Source: Marinobacter iranensis (GTDB taxonomy: Bacteria; Pseudomonadota; Gammaproteobacteria; Pseudomonadales; Oleiphilaceae). Taken from it: DNA of 64,000 bases. Location of the stretch: NCBI RefSeq assembly GCF_029207565.1, contig NZ_JANCMW010000002.1, positions 558,001 through 622,000 of the forward strand. Direction: 5' to 3'. Made by a program: the position numbers and the translations under genes. Below the pieces are notes generated by a model. It worked only from the letters and a program-made list of their open reading frames with translations, was not told where the DNA came from and did not search any database. Positions 1 through 8,317 of this stretch are shown here, piece by piece (position 1 is the stretch's first letter; each line of letters begins with the position of its first letter).

Positions 1-1
1 C

Positions 2-889
2 CTGGGCCCGATTCTGTGGTTCTGGTCCAAACAAACGGTTTTCGATTTCTATGGCAAAGCGGCCGAGTGGCCGGTGGATACCATCTATCTGGGTGAAGCC
101 GTGTGCGCCCGCCGGCGGGAACTGAAGCCGGATGACTGGCTGGATCTGGCCCGTGACCTGAAAGCCTGCGGTAAAGAGGTGGTGCTCTCGACCCAGGCCC
201 TGATTGAATCGGAAGCGGACCTGCGCCGCCTGTGGCGGATCTGTGATCAGAACGAATTCATGGTGGAGGCCAACGACCAGAGTGCCTTGCAGGTGGCTAT
301 CTCCAATGACGTTCCGTTTATTACCGGCCCTTCCATGAACGTCTACAATGTTGCCACATTGAAAGTGCTGGCAAAGCAGGGGCTCCAGGGCTGGAACCTG
401 CCCGTGGAGCTGGGCAGGGAGGCGCTTGGTCAGTTGATTGACGGCCTGAAGCAGGAGGGGGTGGAGCTGCCCTCGGAAGTCTTTTCCTGGGGTTTCCTGC
501 CCCTCGCCTGGTCATCGCGCTGCTTTACGGCACGCCATTACAACCTGCCAAAAGACAACTGTGAGTTTCGCTGCCTGCAGCACCCGGACGGTATGGAGTT
601 GCGTTCCCGTGAATCCCGGGAGCTGTTCCGCCTGAACGGTATTTCCACCCTGTCCGGTTCCCGCTATGACCTTATGCGGGAACTGCCGGATATGGAAAGG
701 ATGGGGGTGTCCACCGTTCGCCTGAGCCCGGAGCTCCAGGGTATGGATGAAGTGGTCAGGCGATATGATCAGGTGCGCCGGGGTGAAACGCCGGATTCAG
801 ATCCGCTGCAGTTGGTGGAGGCACCACCGTGCAATGGCTACTGGTACGGTAAGCCAGGGATGGATCAGGTTGCGGAATCTGTTGGCTGA
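2..889 (+). CDS. ubiV: UbiV, O2-independent ubiquinone hydroxylation protein (5' partial)
   Basis: This is a U32 peptidase-family protein of the UbiV/YhbV type, which with UbiU performs oxygen-independent hydroxylation steps in ubiquinone synthesis. The reading frame is already open at base 2 (LGPILWFWSKQTVFDFYG...), so only a few N-terminal residues are missing. The first in-frame ATG at 74 is internal. Visible family features are YLGEAVCARRREL near the N-terminus, VEANDQSA in the middle, and a late cysteine cluster C-x12-C-x3-C (CFTARHYNLPKDNCEFRC) that together with the early Cys fits the four ligands of the UbiV 4Fe-4S cluster. UbiU is normally encoded just upstream, and would lie outside the window. 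ubiT lies at 3598-4107, separated by unrelated genes. Confidence 0.9.
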   Translation: MGPILWFWSKQTVFDFYGKAAEWPVDTIYLGEAVCARRRELKPDDWLDLARDLKACGKEVVLSTQALIESEADLRRLWRICDQNEFMVEANDQSALQVAISNDVPFITGPSMNVYNVATLKVLAKQGLQGWNLPVELGREALGQLIDGLKQEGVELPSEVFSWGFLPLAWSSRCFTARHYNLPKDNCEFRCLQHPDGMELRSRESRELFRLNGISTLSGSRYDLMRELPDMERMGVSTVRLSPELQGMDEVVRRYDQVRRGETPDSDPLQLVEAPPCNGYWYGKPGMDQVAESVG

Positions 890-944
890 CTGGTTCTGAT
901 GCCCGGTTGAAAAGGACGAACTGCACCCCCAAGACAGGTGAACA

Positions 945-2006
945 TTGGGTTTAAAGTCGCAAGGAGGGCATATCCTTCAGCTTTTGGTGTGGGTGGCAGT
1001 TGCCGTTGTCGGTACTGCCGTGGTCTGGATAGGCAGCGGCCTGCTGGAAGCTGCCAGTGAACGGCTGTCCCTGTACTATCGGCTGCCGGAGATTGTACAG
1101 GGTGCCATTGTCGTTGCGGTTGGTTCGAGCTTTCCGGAGTTGGCTACCGTCGTTGTCTCCACCCTTGTTCATGGCGAGTTCGAACTGGGTGTGGCGGCAA
1201 TAGTTGGCTCTGCCCTGTTCAACATCATGGTAATTCCTGCCCTCAGTGGTCTTGTGGCGAGGGAGCAACTGGCCACCAATCGCGACCTTGTCTACAAGGA
1301 AGCCCAGTTCTACATGATCGCTGTGGCAACCCTGTTGCTGACCTTCTCGTTCGCGGTCATCTATAACCCGGTTGAATCCACCGGTGGCGAGCTTCAGGGG
1401 CAACTGACTCGAGGCTTCGCGTTTTTGCCCCTGGTGCTCTATGTGATTTACGTGTTTGTGCAGTACCAGGAAACCATGGACTACGAGTCCGATGCCGACG
1501 TCTCCCACATCCGGCCAGGACGCGAGTGGGGAAAGCTGGCTGCCGGTTTGGCATTGATCCTGGTGGGGGTTGAAGGCCTGGTGCGGGCCGCGGTCAATTT
1601 TGGTGATATTCTGGGCACGCCCAGCTTCCTTTGGGGTATCACCATTGTTGCTGCCGGCACGTCGGTTCCGGATGCCTTTGTCTCTGTGCGTGCCGCCCGC
1701 AACGGCAAGGCCATTACCAGCATCGCGAACGTGCTTGGCAGTAACATCTTCGATTTGCTCTGCTGCATTCCGATCGGGGTTCTGATCGCAGGCACGGCCG
1801 TCATCAACTACTCGGTGGCCGCGCCGATGATGGCAATCCTCACCCTCGCAACGGTGATCCTGTTCCTGATGATGCGTACGCACATGATCGTAAGTCGCGC
1901 GGAGTCCTGGAGCCTGCTGGTGATCTATGGAGCGTTTGTGGCGTGGATCACCATGGAGTCCTTTAATGTCACGAATCTGCTGGTCAATTTCCCGCCCGGC
2001 TCATGA
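945..2006 (+). CDS. Ca2+/cation antiporter, CaCA family inner membrane protein
   Basis: This 353-residue polytopic membrane protein has the two inverted alpha repeats of the sodium/calcium exchanger superfamily. Alpha-1 is near residues 58-95 (VGSSFPELATVV ... GSALFNI) and alpha-2 near 228-270 (AAGTSVPDAFVS ... VLGSNIFD). The paired (G/A)-(S/T)-S-x-P-(E/D) and GS-(A/N)-(L/I)-F(N/D) motifs carry the cation-binding acidic residues; the substrate is inferred to be Ca2+ exchanged against Na+ or H+. The start is uncertain. TTG at 945 has a weak purine-rich site upstream, while a much better AAGGAGGG sits inside the gene at 961-968, which could serve a later TTG/GTG near 984-993. The 3' end overlaps the convergent P450 gene by 23 bp. 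Confidence 0.85.
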   Translation: MGLKSQGGHILQLLVWVAVAVVGTAVVWIGSGLLEAASERLSLYYRLPEIVQGAIVVAVGSSFPELATVVVSTLVHGEFELGVAAIVGSALFNIMVIPALSGLVAREQLATNRDLVYKEAQFYMIAVATLLLTFSFAVIYNPVESTGGELQGQLTRGFAFLPLVLYVIYVFVQYQETMDYESDADVSHIRPGREWGKLAAGLALILVGVEGLVRAAVNFGDILGTPSFLWGITIVAAGTSVPDAFVSVRAARNGKAITSIANVLGSNIFDLLCCIPIGVLIAGTAVINYSVAAPMMAILTLATVILFLMMRTHMIVSRAESWSLLVIYGAFVAWITMESFNVTNLLVNFPPGS

Positions 2007-3162
2007 AGCTGAGACGCATCGGTAAATAACTGAAGCCCCCGGTCGGAAAAACAGCCCGCTCGGGTGATTCATCAGGCGCGGGCTCCAGGGTGTCGACACT
2101 GGAAAGAAACTCTTCCATCAGAACCCTGAGTTCCATTCGGGCCAGCGGTGCACCAGGGCAGACATGAACGCCCGTACCATAAAGCAGATTCCGGTCACGG
2201 TTCTTGTGTGGGCAAAACGCATCCGGGTCACCGAAGACCTTCTCGTCACGGTTGGCGGATGCCCACAGGATGGTGATTTTCTCGCCCGCGGGAATCCTTC
2301 TTCCACCAATCTCCACGTCCCGGGTTGTGATCCGGCGGTTGGATATCAGCGGCGCGTCCATACGCAGTATTTCATCGATAGCGTCCGGCAACGCAAGGGT
2401 GTCGTTGGCAAGGCTCTGTCTCAGGTCCGGATGTTCAGCCAGGTAACTCAGCAGAATCGATACGCTGGCGCTGATCGTGCCCAGCTCACCGACAGTCCAG
2501 TTCCGCAGAAGGCTTGTGAGCTCTTCATCGGTCATGGGGCGGCCATTGACGGTCTCTTCCATCAGCGAGGTGGTGACGTCTCTCGGGGCGTTGGCTTCGG
2601 CCTGGCGTCGGGCTTCCAGCAAGTCGTGAATATAGCCGTCGAACTCATGGGCAACTTCTGCCATGGCTCGCCGGTCACGGGCGAGGGTGGCACGGTGGTT
2701 TTTCAGTACCCATTCACGGAGTGGTTCGTGAAGGGAGTCGGGCCACCCCATAAAAGCGCACTGTATCTGCAGGGCAAAGGCTCTGCTGAATTTTCCGATG
2801 ATATCGAACGGCTGACCAGCGGGCAGGCTATTGACGAGGTTGCGGGCAATGCTCCGACAGGTTGGCTCGAATTCACTCATTGACTGATGCGAGAAATAGG
2901 GCTCGATTACCTCTCGATAGGGTGTGTGTTCAGGTGGATCCATGCCATTGGGGACCGACAGATGGCTGGATGCCGCACTACTGAATGTCTGGTGGTCTTC
3001 CAGCACCCGCATGACATCGCCATGCCTGAATAGCGTCCAGTGCTGATAATCACTCCAGGCAACCGGACACTGAATGCGCATGGTATCGTAGGCCCATATC
3101 TGGTCGCCCAGAACCTCATCGGCCCGGGGGGCCCAGTCAGGGTTGCGGGGATCGTCTGCCAT
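1984..3162 (-). CDS. Cytochrome P450
   Basis: This is a soluble bacterial class I type P450 of 392 residues; no redox partner gene is adjacent. The haem-binding loop is LLYGTGVHVCPGAPLAR with the thiolate Cys near residue 334, and the K-helix ExxR is DEILRMDAPL near 262. The frame stays open upstream to 3414, but ATG at 3162 (MADDPRNPD) is preferred because GAGGA lies at the right distance and homologous P450s start with a short polar leader. The I-helix reads WTVGELGTISAS near residue 227: the usual acid before the oxygen-activating Thr is replaced by Gly, which is atypical. The substrate cannot be predicted from sequence alone. The gene is convergent with the antiporter gene. Confidence 0.9.
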   Translation of the reverse strand: MADDPRNPDWAPRADEVLGDQIWAYDTMRIQCPVAWSDYQHWTLFRHGDVMRVLEDHQTFSSAASSHLSVPNGMDPPEHTPYREVIEPYFSHQSMSEFEPTCRSIARNLVNSLPAGQPFDIIGKFSRAFALQIQCAFMGWPDSLHEPLREWVLKNHRATLARDRRAMAEVAHEFDGYIHDLLEARRQAEANAPRDVTTSLMEETVNGRPMTDEELTSLLRNWTVGELGTISASVSILLSYLAEHPDLRQSLANDTLALPDAIDEILRMDAPLISNRRITTRDVEIGGRRIPAGEKITILWASANRDEKVFGDPDAFCPHKNRDRNLLYGTGVHVCPGAPLARMELRVLMEEFLSSVDTLEPAPDESPERAVFPTGGFSYLPMRLSFMSRAGN

Positions 3163-3352
3163 TGCTAATCCTCGGGAAGAAAACATGTATCCTGAGGTTA
3201 ACAGAGCGCTGATTTGTCTTCTTGAAGATAAGTCAAGTGATGGTCGAACTGGTATTGCGGCGGCAAGCCTGTTTCCCCGCTGACATTCCTGACGCTGAGC
3301 TGTGTACGGGGAAACAAAGCAAAAAATGTTGAGATAATTCAGGAGGTAATGC

Positions 3353-3577
3353 ATGAATTCCGCCGAACGCCGAGAATGGGACAGGATTGACTTTGTGGTC
3401 AGCCGGGACGGCATTCCGGCAGCCCGTGCTTTTGCAGAGCAGGGCGTCGGTCAGTATGAATCTGCCATTCGTGAGGCTGATTCCGGAGGTAATGGATATG
3501 GTGCCGCCTATCGGGAAAGCCTGTTGGCTTCCATCCGGGTGTACCGGCAGTATCTGGAGCAAAAAGAGAGCCCCTGA
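3353..3577 (+). CDS. Small hypothetical protein (74 aa)
   Basis: This is a short but convincing gene. ATG at 3353 is preceded by a near-ideal AGGAGGT at 3341-3347, and the product is hydrophilic and probably helical (MNSAERREWDRIDFVVSRDG...). It is rich in Arg, Glu and Ala, with no signal peptide or membrane segment. I do not recognise the family. It lies divergent from the P450 gene in a 190-bp spacer and ends inside the terminator hairpin that serves ubiT on the other strand. Its tyrosine- and alanine-rich C-terminal half (YGAAYRESLLASIRVYRQYLEQ) could be a helix. No function is proposed. Confidence 0.6.
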   Translation: MNSAERREWDRIDFVVSRDGIPAARAFAEQGVGQYESAIREADSGGNGYGAAYRESLLASIRVYRQYLEQKESP

Positions 3578-3592
3578 AACATCTGGGGGCTC
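3561..3592 (-). terminator. Rho-independent terminator of ubiT (narX-narL-ubiT operon)
   Basis: The 7-bp stem GAGCCCC (3568-3574) / GGGGCTC (3586-3592) has an 11-nt loop. Read on the minus strand it is followed by a T5 run (complement of AAAAA at 3561-3565). It sits just beyond the ubiT stop and overlaps the end of the small plus-strand gene, so it may act on both. Confidence 0.75.
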
Positions 3593-3597
3593 CATAG

Positions 3598-4107
3598 TCA
3601 GGTGCCTTGGAAATAACACATCCCGGAATTTGGAATAGGCATGAGGCTCCATTCGAGGCTGTCTAGTAGATTTTTCAGCCCCAGCCCGAGTTCGGTGTTG
3701 CCCTCAATCACCAGCCGCCGCTGGAAGAAAAGCTGATCCGGATCCTGTCGTCGTTCCGCGAGAGTTTTGAATGCTGCGAACGAGCCACGAATGATGGCCT
3801 CCCCCGGGCCATCAATAACGCGCAGCCGGTCAGCCCAGAACCCGATAGTGATGCCGGGTTGTCCACCATTGATCTCGAATCGGATACGGCGGCCCTCAAA
3901 ACCATCGAATTCACCCTCAGCGATCGCTTCGGCAAACAGGTGATTAAGCGGTGCTTCGGCGACCATCTGCTTGAAGGGAATCGGAATGTTCTGGTCAATA
4001 ACACCCAGCATTGGCACGGGTGAGGGCAGGTATTCTTTCAGGACCGCCAGCGATTGTTCGAGCAGGGCGCTGTTGGCAGGTAAAAAAGCAGGAATTGATA
4101 AAACCAT
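3598..4107 (-). CDS. ubiT: UbiT, SCP2-domain lipid carrier for anaerobic ubiquinone synthesis
   Basis: This 169-residue protein is built around an SCP2 sterol/lipid-binding domain, with the typical UbiT C-terminal stretch FFQRRLVIEGNTELGLGLKN near residues 128-147. UbiT (YhbT) is thought to bind ubiquinone intermediates for UbiU/UbiV when oxygen is absent. ATG at 4107 has CGGAGT upstream. The gene follows narL on the same strand after 69 bp with no visible terminator between them. A co-transcribed narX-narL-ubiT unit is therefore likely and would couple the accessory factor to nitrate sensing. ubiV is at the left edge of the window. Confidence 0.88.
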   Translation of the reverse strand: MVLSIPAFLPANSALLEQSLAVLKEYLPSPVPMLGVIDQNIPIPFKQMVAEAPLNHLFAEAIAEGEFDGFEGRRIRFEINGGQPGITIGFWADRLRVIDGPGEAIIRGSFAAFKTLAERRQDPDQLFFQRRLVIEGNTELGLGLKNLLDSLEWSLMPIPNSGMCYFQGT

Positions 4108-4176
4108 GGGTTACTCCGGGCGGCCAGAAAACCTGTCCAGAGTAACGGAAACCGTGCGTCAGTAATTTGATATAAC

Positions 4177-4836
4177 TCAGCCCTTGTGCAGGCCTTCCTC
4201 TACCGCCCATACGGCTACCTCTACCCGTGAGCGTAGACTCAGCTTTTTCAGCAGGTGCTTCACGTGTACTTTTACCGTACCGTCGCTGATATCGAGTTTG
4301 CGGCCGATCATTTTGTTGGAAAGGCCCTCGGCGATCAGGCGGAGGATATCCTTTTCCCTTGGGGTCAGGCTGTCGAAGTCCGGGCGCGAAGCCTGTTGCG
4401 GTTTCTGGGAACGAAGTGCCTGGGCCAGCAGGGTGGTCAGCCGGTCACCAATGACCATCTTGCCCACGGCAGCCTGGTGTAACTGCTGGATCATGTCTTC
4501 GGGTTCCATGTCCTTGAGCAGGTAACCGTCGGCACCGGCTCTCAGGGCGGCTACCACGTCGTCTTCATGGTCAGAAACCGTGAACATGACGATGCGGGAA
4601 CTCACACTCTCCTCGCGCAGTTTTTTCAGGGCTTCAATGCCGTTCATTTCCGGCATGTTGAGGTCCATCAGGATCAGGTCTGGCTCCAGTTCCTGTGCCA
4701 GGCGGATGCCGTCAGCCGCGTTACTGGCCTCGCCGGCCACCAGCATGTCCTCTTCCATCTCGATCAGTTGTTTTATGCCCTGACGAAGCAAAGGGTGGTC
4801 GTCAATCAACAGAATGCTTGCTGGTGAGTCAGACAT
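4177..4836 (-). CDS. narL: NarL, nitrate/nitrite response regulator
   Basis: This two-component response regulator has 219 residues. An N-terminal receiver domain (acid pocket IDDHP at 11-15, phospho-acceptor Asp58 in LILMDLNMP, conserved Lys in [11 protein letters not shown]) is followed by a LuxR/NarL-type helix-turn-helix ([28 protein letters not shown]...) at about 152-215. ATG at 4836 is preferred over the in-frame ATG at 4848, because the purine-rich GAGAGGA ribosome site lies between them. The gene lies 35 bp downstream of narX, its cognate kinase. Likely DNA targets of the 7-2-7 type are visible in this window upstream of narG, dnr and moaA. Confidence 0.95.
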   Translation of the reverse strand: MSDSPASILLIDDHPLLRQGIKQLIEMEEDMLVAGEASNAADGIRLAQELEPDLILMDLNMPEMNGIEALKKLREESVSSRIVMFTVSDHEDDVVAALRAGADGYLLKDMEPEDMIQQLHQAAVGKMVIGDRLTTLLAQALRSQKPQQASRPDFDSLTPREKDILRLIAEGLSNKMIGRKLDISDGTVKVHVKHLLKKLSLRSRVEVAVWAVEEGLHKG

Positions 4837-4871
4837 GGTTCCTCTCATTATATGAAGTAGTGTTGCAATAC

Positions 4872-6731
4872 TTAGCCGCTGGCGGCTTCGGATGTAATCA
4901 GGTGCCGGCTCTTGGGTACAAAGCTCAGCGCCACTTCCACGCCGCCGCTCTCGCGGTTGTGTACGCTGGCCTTACCACCCAGGGTGCGAGCCCTGTCCTG
5001 CATGATGATGAGGCCATAGTGCTGTGCCGGCTGGTCGCCGGCCGGCAATCCTTTACCATTATCAAGTATTTTGACCACTACCCGGGGAGATTCAAACAGC
5101 ACCCGTACCAGGACTTCCGACGCCTGGGAGTGTTTCACCGCATTGGCCAGCCCTTCGCGGATGATCTGCAGGGTATGGATTTCCTCGTTGGGCGAAAGGG
5201 TCTGTGGCGGCAGGCGGTATTCGAGTTGTACCTCGCTGCCCAGCCGTTCGGAGAATTCCTCCACGGTCTGGCGCAGGGCCGTGGCCAGGTCGGGGGTATC
5301 CAGCTTCAACCGGAAAGTTGTCAGCAGCTCCCGCAGTTGACGATAGGCACTGTTCAGCCCAGTACTGAGTTCCTCAAGGATTTCACCGTGGATTTTTTCA
5401 TGCTCCCCGGTGATATGGAGACGGCGCAGTCTTGCTACCTGCATCTTCAGGTATGACAGAGACTGGGCCAGGGAGTCGTGGAGTTCCCGGGCGATCACGG
5501 TGCGTTCTTCCGCCAGGGTAAGCTGCTGCTCCTCGGTAATCTGGCGTTCAAGGAAAATAGCGGTCGCCAACTGATCGCTCAGGGTTTCCAGCAGGCGCCG
5601 CGCGGTCTGTGACAGCCCCTTGCTGGCGGGATACCATACCTCCAGGGTACCCAGCAGTTGCCCCGGTGTACGAATTGGCAGCAGCAATCTTCGGCCGTCG
5701 TTGTCTTCCGATGGCAGTTCGTCAAACACTTCCGGTGTTACCAGGCAGGCATTGCAATGATGGTCCTTGCAGTAGAACGGGCGTTCCTTTGTGGAGGTGG
5801 TAATGGCCTCCACTGGCTCGCTGGAGTTCTTGTCATGGAGGAACAGCCGGATGGGGCCGATGCCAAGCAACTGCTCCAGGTCCTGAAGCATGGGGATAGC
5901 GCCATTGCAAAGGTCGTGATTGGCGAACAGGGAACGACTGGAGGAATGCAGCAACTCCAGCGCGGCATGACTTCTTTCCAACTCGCGGGTTTTACCACGG
6001 GCCTCTTCTCGCAGTTCGCGGTAGCTCTGGGCCAGTTCGGTGGTCATCTGATCGAAAGCGCTGCCGAGCCTGGACAGCTCATCCGAGCCTTTCAGGTTGG
6101 CCTTGCGTGAGAAATCCTGTTCTCCTACCGCAACCGCGATATCCACCAGTTTGCGGAGTGGATGCAGAACACGGTTCTTCAGGTCGAGAAACAACCCGAC
6201 AATAATCAGTATGGAGAAGATCAGACTGATGACCTGGATCAGGTGCAGCAAGTCAATGCGTGCTTCGGTCCGATGCTCAAGCATACTGACCAGTTCATCC
6301 ACTGCCGCCACGTAGCGCTCTGTGATAGTGAGCAGGTCTGCTGTCACCCGGGTGCTGTTCGGGGTATTGGCAATCAGTGCCGGGCGGAGTTCATCCTGCC
6401 ATAGCAATTCCATTGCCTGGTGCTGCTTTGCCAGTGGGTGGCCGTTGGCATCGGGAATCGCCTGCCTGAATCCTGAGTGGTCCATGCGCGCTTCGTACGC
6501 ATCCAGCCTTTTGGTAAACGTAGTGGACTGGTCGCCAGCCGGGTCAGCCGCGGAACGGGCCAGCAGTTCATAGGCGCCCATGCGCAATGAACCGGCAAGG
6601 TTGATCGCCGTGGCATTGCCCTCAATGCTGCGGGATACCCCGAGGGTCGTCGCCATGCTGACAATGGCTGTCAGTACAACGGCGCCGACGACTATGGCGA
6701 TGCGTTTAACGAGAGGGCTTTTGCGTGTCAT
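4872..6731 (-). CDS. narX: NarX, nitrate/nitrite sensor histidine kinase
   Basis: This membrane sensor kinase has 619 residues. It has a transmembrane segment at about 11-31, a periplasmic sensor region opening with the nitrate-binding P-box ([15 protein letters not shown] near 42-56), a second membrane segment at about 160-182, and a HAMP linker. A cysteine-containing GAF-like central module follows (CNACLV and neighbouring Cys). The HisKA_3 dimerisation domain carries the phospho-His in [16 protein letters not shown] (near 418), and an HATPase domain (DNGKGLP ... [10 protein letters not shown]) completes it. It phosphorylates NarL when nitrate or nitrite binds. narX is the first gene of a probable narX-narL-ubiT operon and is divergent from the NarK-like gene. 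Confidence 0.95.
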   Translation of the reverse strand: MTRKSPLVKRIAIVVGAVVLTAIVSMATTLGVSRSIEGNATAINLAGSLRMGAYELLARSAADPAGDQSTTFTKRLDAYEARMDHSGFRQAIPDANGHPLAKQHQAMELLWQDELRPALIANTPNSTRVTADLLTITERYVAAVDELVSMLEHRTEARIDLLHLIQVISLIFSILIIVGLFLDLKNRVLHPLRKLVDIAVAVGEQDFSRKANLKGSDELSRLGSAFDQMTTELAQSYRELREEARGKTRELERSHAALELLHSSSRSLFANHDLCNGAIPMLQDLEQLLGIGPIRLFLHDKNSSEPVEAITTSTKERPFYCKDHHCNACLVTPEVFDELPSEDNDGRRLLLPIRTPGQLLGTLEVWYPASKGLSQTARRLLETLSDQLATAIFLERQITEEQQLTLAEERTVIARELHDSLAQSLSYLKMQVARLRRLHITGEHEKIHGEILEELSTGLNSAYRQLRELLTTFRLKLDTPDLATALRQTVEEFSERLGSEVQLEYRLPPQTLSPNEEIHTLQIIREGLANAVKHSQASEVLVRVLFESPRVVVKILDNGKGLPAGDQPAQHYGLIIMQDRARTLGGKASVHNRESGGVEVALSFVPKSRHLITSEAASG

Positions 6732-6911
6732 CTGGTCTCTTCATTGGGGCCATGCAACGGCGCAATTCTCGCCTGTTTTCCATCCAGAGTGTACCTCCTC
6801 GAGGATAGTCAATTACCCCTAATTACCCCCATTGGCGATATCCCATCATAGTCTTTGACCCCTTGCAGGGCAAAACATGAAACTGAAAGTCAGCTTTTGA
6901 AGGGTAATGCC
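6732..6911. promoter_or_regulatory. narX / narK-like divergent promoter region
   Basis: This 180-bp spacer separates two divergent nitrate genes. It contains a tandem AATTACCCC(T/C) repeat at 6811-6830; the first copy holds a heptamer (TACCCCT) fitting the NarL consensus TACYYMT, but the two heptamers are direct rather than inverted. CCTCGAGG at 6796-6803 is a short palindrome. No clear FNR/Dnr box (TTGAT-N4-ATCAA) was seen. The downstream gene start ATG at 6912 has AAGGGTAA upstream. Confidence 0.4.
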
Positions 6912-8189
6912 ATGCAGCCTTTTTCCACCCGTGATGATGACGATCACGATAAATTGACTTCGCTGGCAGTAGTGCTTCCGCCGGCGGTAGCTGGCTTTGT
7001 TGTTGCTGCAGGTTGCTGGACCATCTTTGCCGTGGCCGGCGTGCATTTGAGGGACGCCCTGGGGCTCGGCAGCCTGAAGCTTGGCCTTTTATTGGCAATG
7101 CCCATGGCGGCCGGGGCGTTGCTGGCAGTGCCAGCCGGAATCGCCGCACAAAAGCTGGGGGCAAGACGGGTAATGATCGCCTGCCTGCTCGGGCTTGCCG
7201 TCTGCATGGCGTTATTGTTGGTTGTGGAATCCTGGGCCGGGTACCTGCTGGTTGCCGTTGGCCTTGGCCTTGCGGGCGGCTTCTACAGTGCCGGCTTTCA
7301 GTTTGTAACCCGTCATGCTGCTCCCCGGCATATGGGGCTCGTATTGGGGATATTTGGTGCTGGAGTAATGGGCGCCGGATTTAACTACTACCTGGTTCCC
7401 CTGATTCTGCAGGCATTCTCATGGACGGGGGTGCCGCTGGCCTATCTGGTCGTTCTTTTATTGGTGGTCACCCTGTTGATGTTATTGACCGACGATTCCG
7501 ATTCTCTTGGTGATCCCGATGTGGAAACCGGGGCCAGGCAGCTTTTGCATCGCCTGGAAAACATGCGGGTATGGCGCCTGTGTCTGTATTTTGGTGTGGT
7601 GGCGGGAAGCTTTTTTTCTCTGGCTTTATGGCTGCCAGATTTCATGTCGTCCCGTTTCTTGCTGACCATGGGGTCTGGTGCCAGGTTGGCGTTGTGGTTC
7701 GTGATTCCGGGTGCCCTCGCCCAGATTGCAGGGGGTGGGATGTCGGACCGCTATGGTGCCGGCCGTGTGGTAGCGAGGTCGCTCGCTGCGTGCCTTGTGG
7801 CCTTGTTTGTACTGTCATACCCCGCCATGACGTTATCGATTCGTGGAATAGAGTCGGTCATCGCCCTGGAACTTGACCTGCCTCTTTTTCTGGAAAGGCT
7901 CTTCATCGTATTGCTTGGCGTGGCCCTGGGTTGCGCCATGGGCAGCCTTCAACGCATGGTGATTGCGGAAAATCGTGAGGCGGCGGGCTTGGCGGCAGGT
8001 ATGTTGTTGTTCAGTGCCTGCCTTGTCGCCTTCCTGCTACCGGTGCTTTTCGGCGCAGTGATCTATTGGGTCGGTGTAGGTACCGCCATGTTCATGATTC
8101 TTTTCCTGATGTTGGCTGGCAGCTTGCTCCTTTTTGCTCTGGACAATCGTCGCCAGGAACGTCAGGCACTGTTACACAAGGGTGTATAA
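6912..8189 (+). CDS. NarK-like MFS transporter, atypical
   Basis: This 425-residue major facilitator protein with about 12 membrane segments is encoded between narXL and narGHJI, where narK genes usually sit. The GLGLAGGFYSAGFQF and GIFGAGVMGAGFNYYLVPLI stretches align with the first nitrate-signature region, and PGALAQIAGGGMSDRYG aligns with the TM8 region of NarK. The TM2 segment reads GALLAVPAG where NarK has a conserved Arg (GATLRIP type), and TM8 reads GALAQ where NarK has GALAR. Both substrate-binding Arg positions therefore appear lost. It may still move a nitrogen oxyanion, but nitrate/nitrite exchange is not assured. ATG at 6912 is chosen over upstream 6855 because of the AAGGGTAA ribosome site. 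Confidence 0.75.
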   Translation: MQPFSTRDDDDHDKLTSLAVVLPPAVAGFVVAAGCWTIFAVAGVHLRDALGLGSLKLGLLLAMPMAAGALLAVPAGIAAQKLGARRVMIACLLGLAVCMALLLVVESWAGYLLVAVGLGLAGGFYSAGFQFVTRHAAPRHMGLVLGIFGAGVMGAGFNYYLVPLILQAFSWTGVPLAYLVVLLLVVTLLMLLTDDSDSLGDPDVETGARQLLHRLENMRVWRLCLYFGVVAGSFFSLALWLPDFMSSRFLLTMGSGARLALWFVIPGALAQIAGGGMSDRYGAGRVVARSLAACLVALFVLSYPAMTLSIRGIESVIALELDLPLFLERLFIVLLGVALGCAMGSLQRMVIAENREAAGLAAGMLLFSACLVAFLLPVLFGAVIYWVGVGTAMFMILFLMLAGSLLLFALDNRRQERQALLHKGV

Positions 8190-8195
8190 CCGTTC

Positions 8196-8211
8196 TACCC
8201 ACTGGGTGGTA
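8196..8211. promoter_or_regulatory. NarL-like 7-2-7 site upstream of narG
   Basis: The inverted heptamers TACCCAC-TG-GGTGGTA fit the NarL arrangement TACYYMT-N2-AKRRGTA with a few mismatches. They sit 107-122 bp upstream of the narG start and just after the MFS gene stop. The same hairpin could alternatively help end the MFS transcript. Confidence 0.5.
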
Positions 8212-8317
8212 GAGCCCGGTTATGACGGGGTAACCACGCAGATTTCAGGGTCTTTCTCCCACACAATGGTCTCAAATCGTACGAACGATCCGGCACACGG
8301 GCCGATGGAGAGAGACC

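Noticed and set aside
951..1883. 310-codon minus-strand frame opposite the cation antiporter
   Set aside because: The plus strand encodes conserved membrane repeats, while the reverse translation is His/Gln-rich and non-conserved in appearance.
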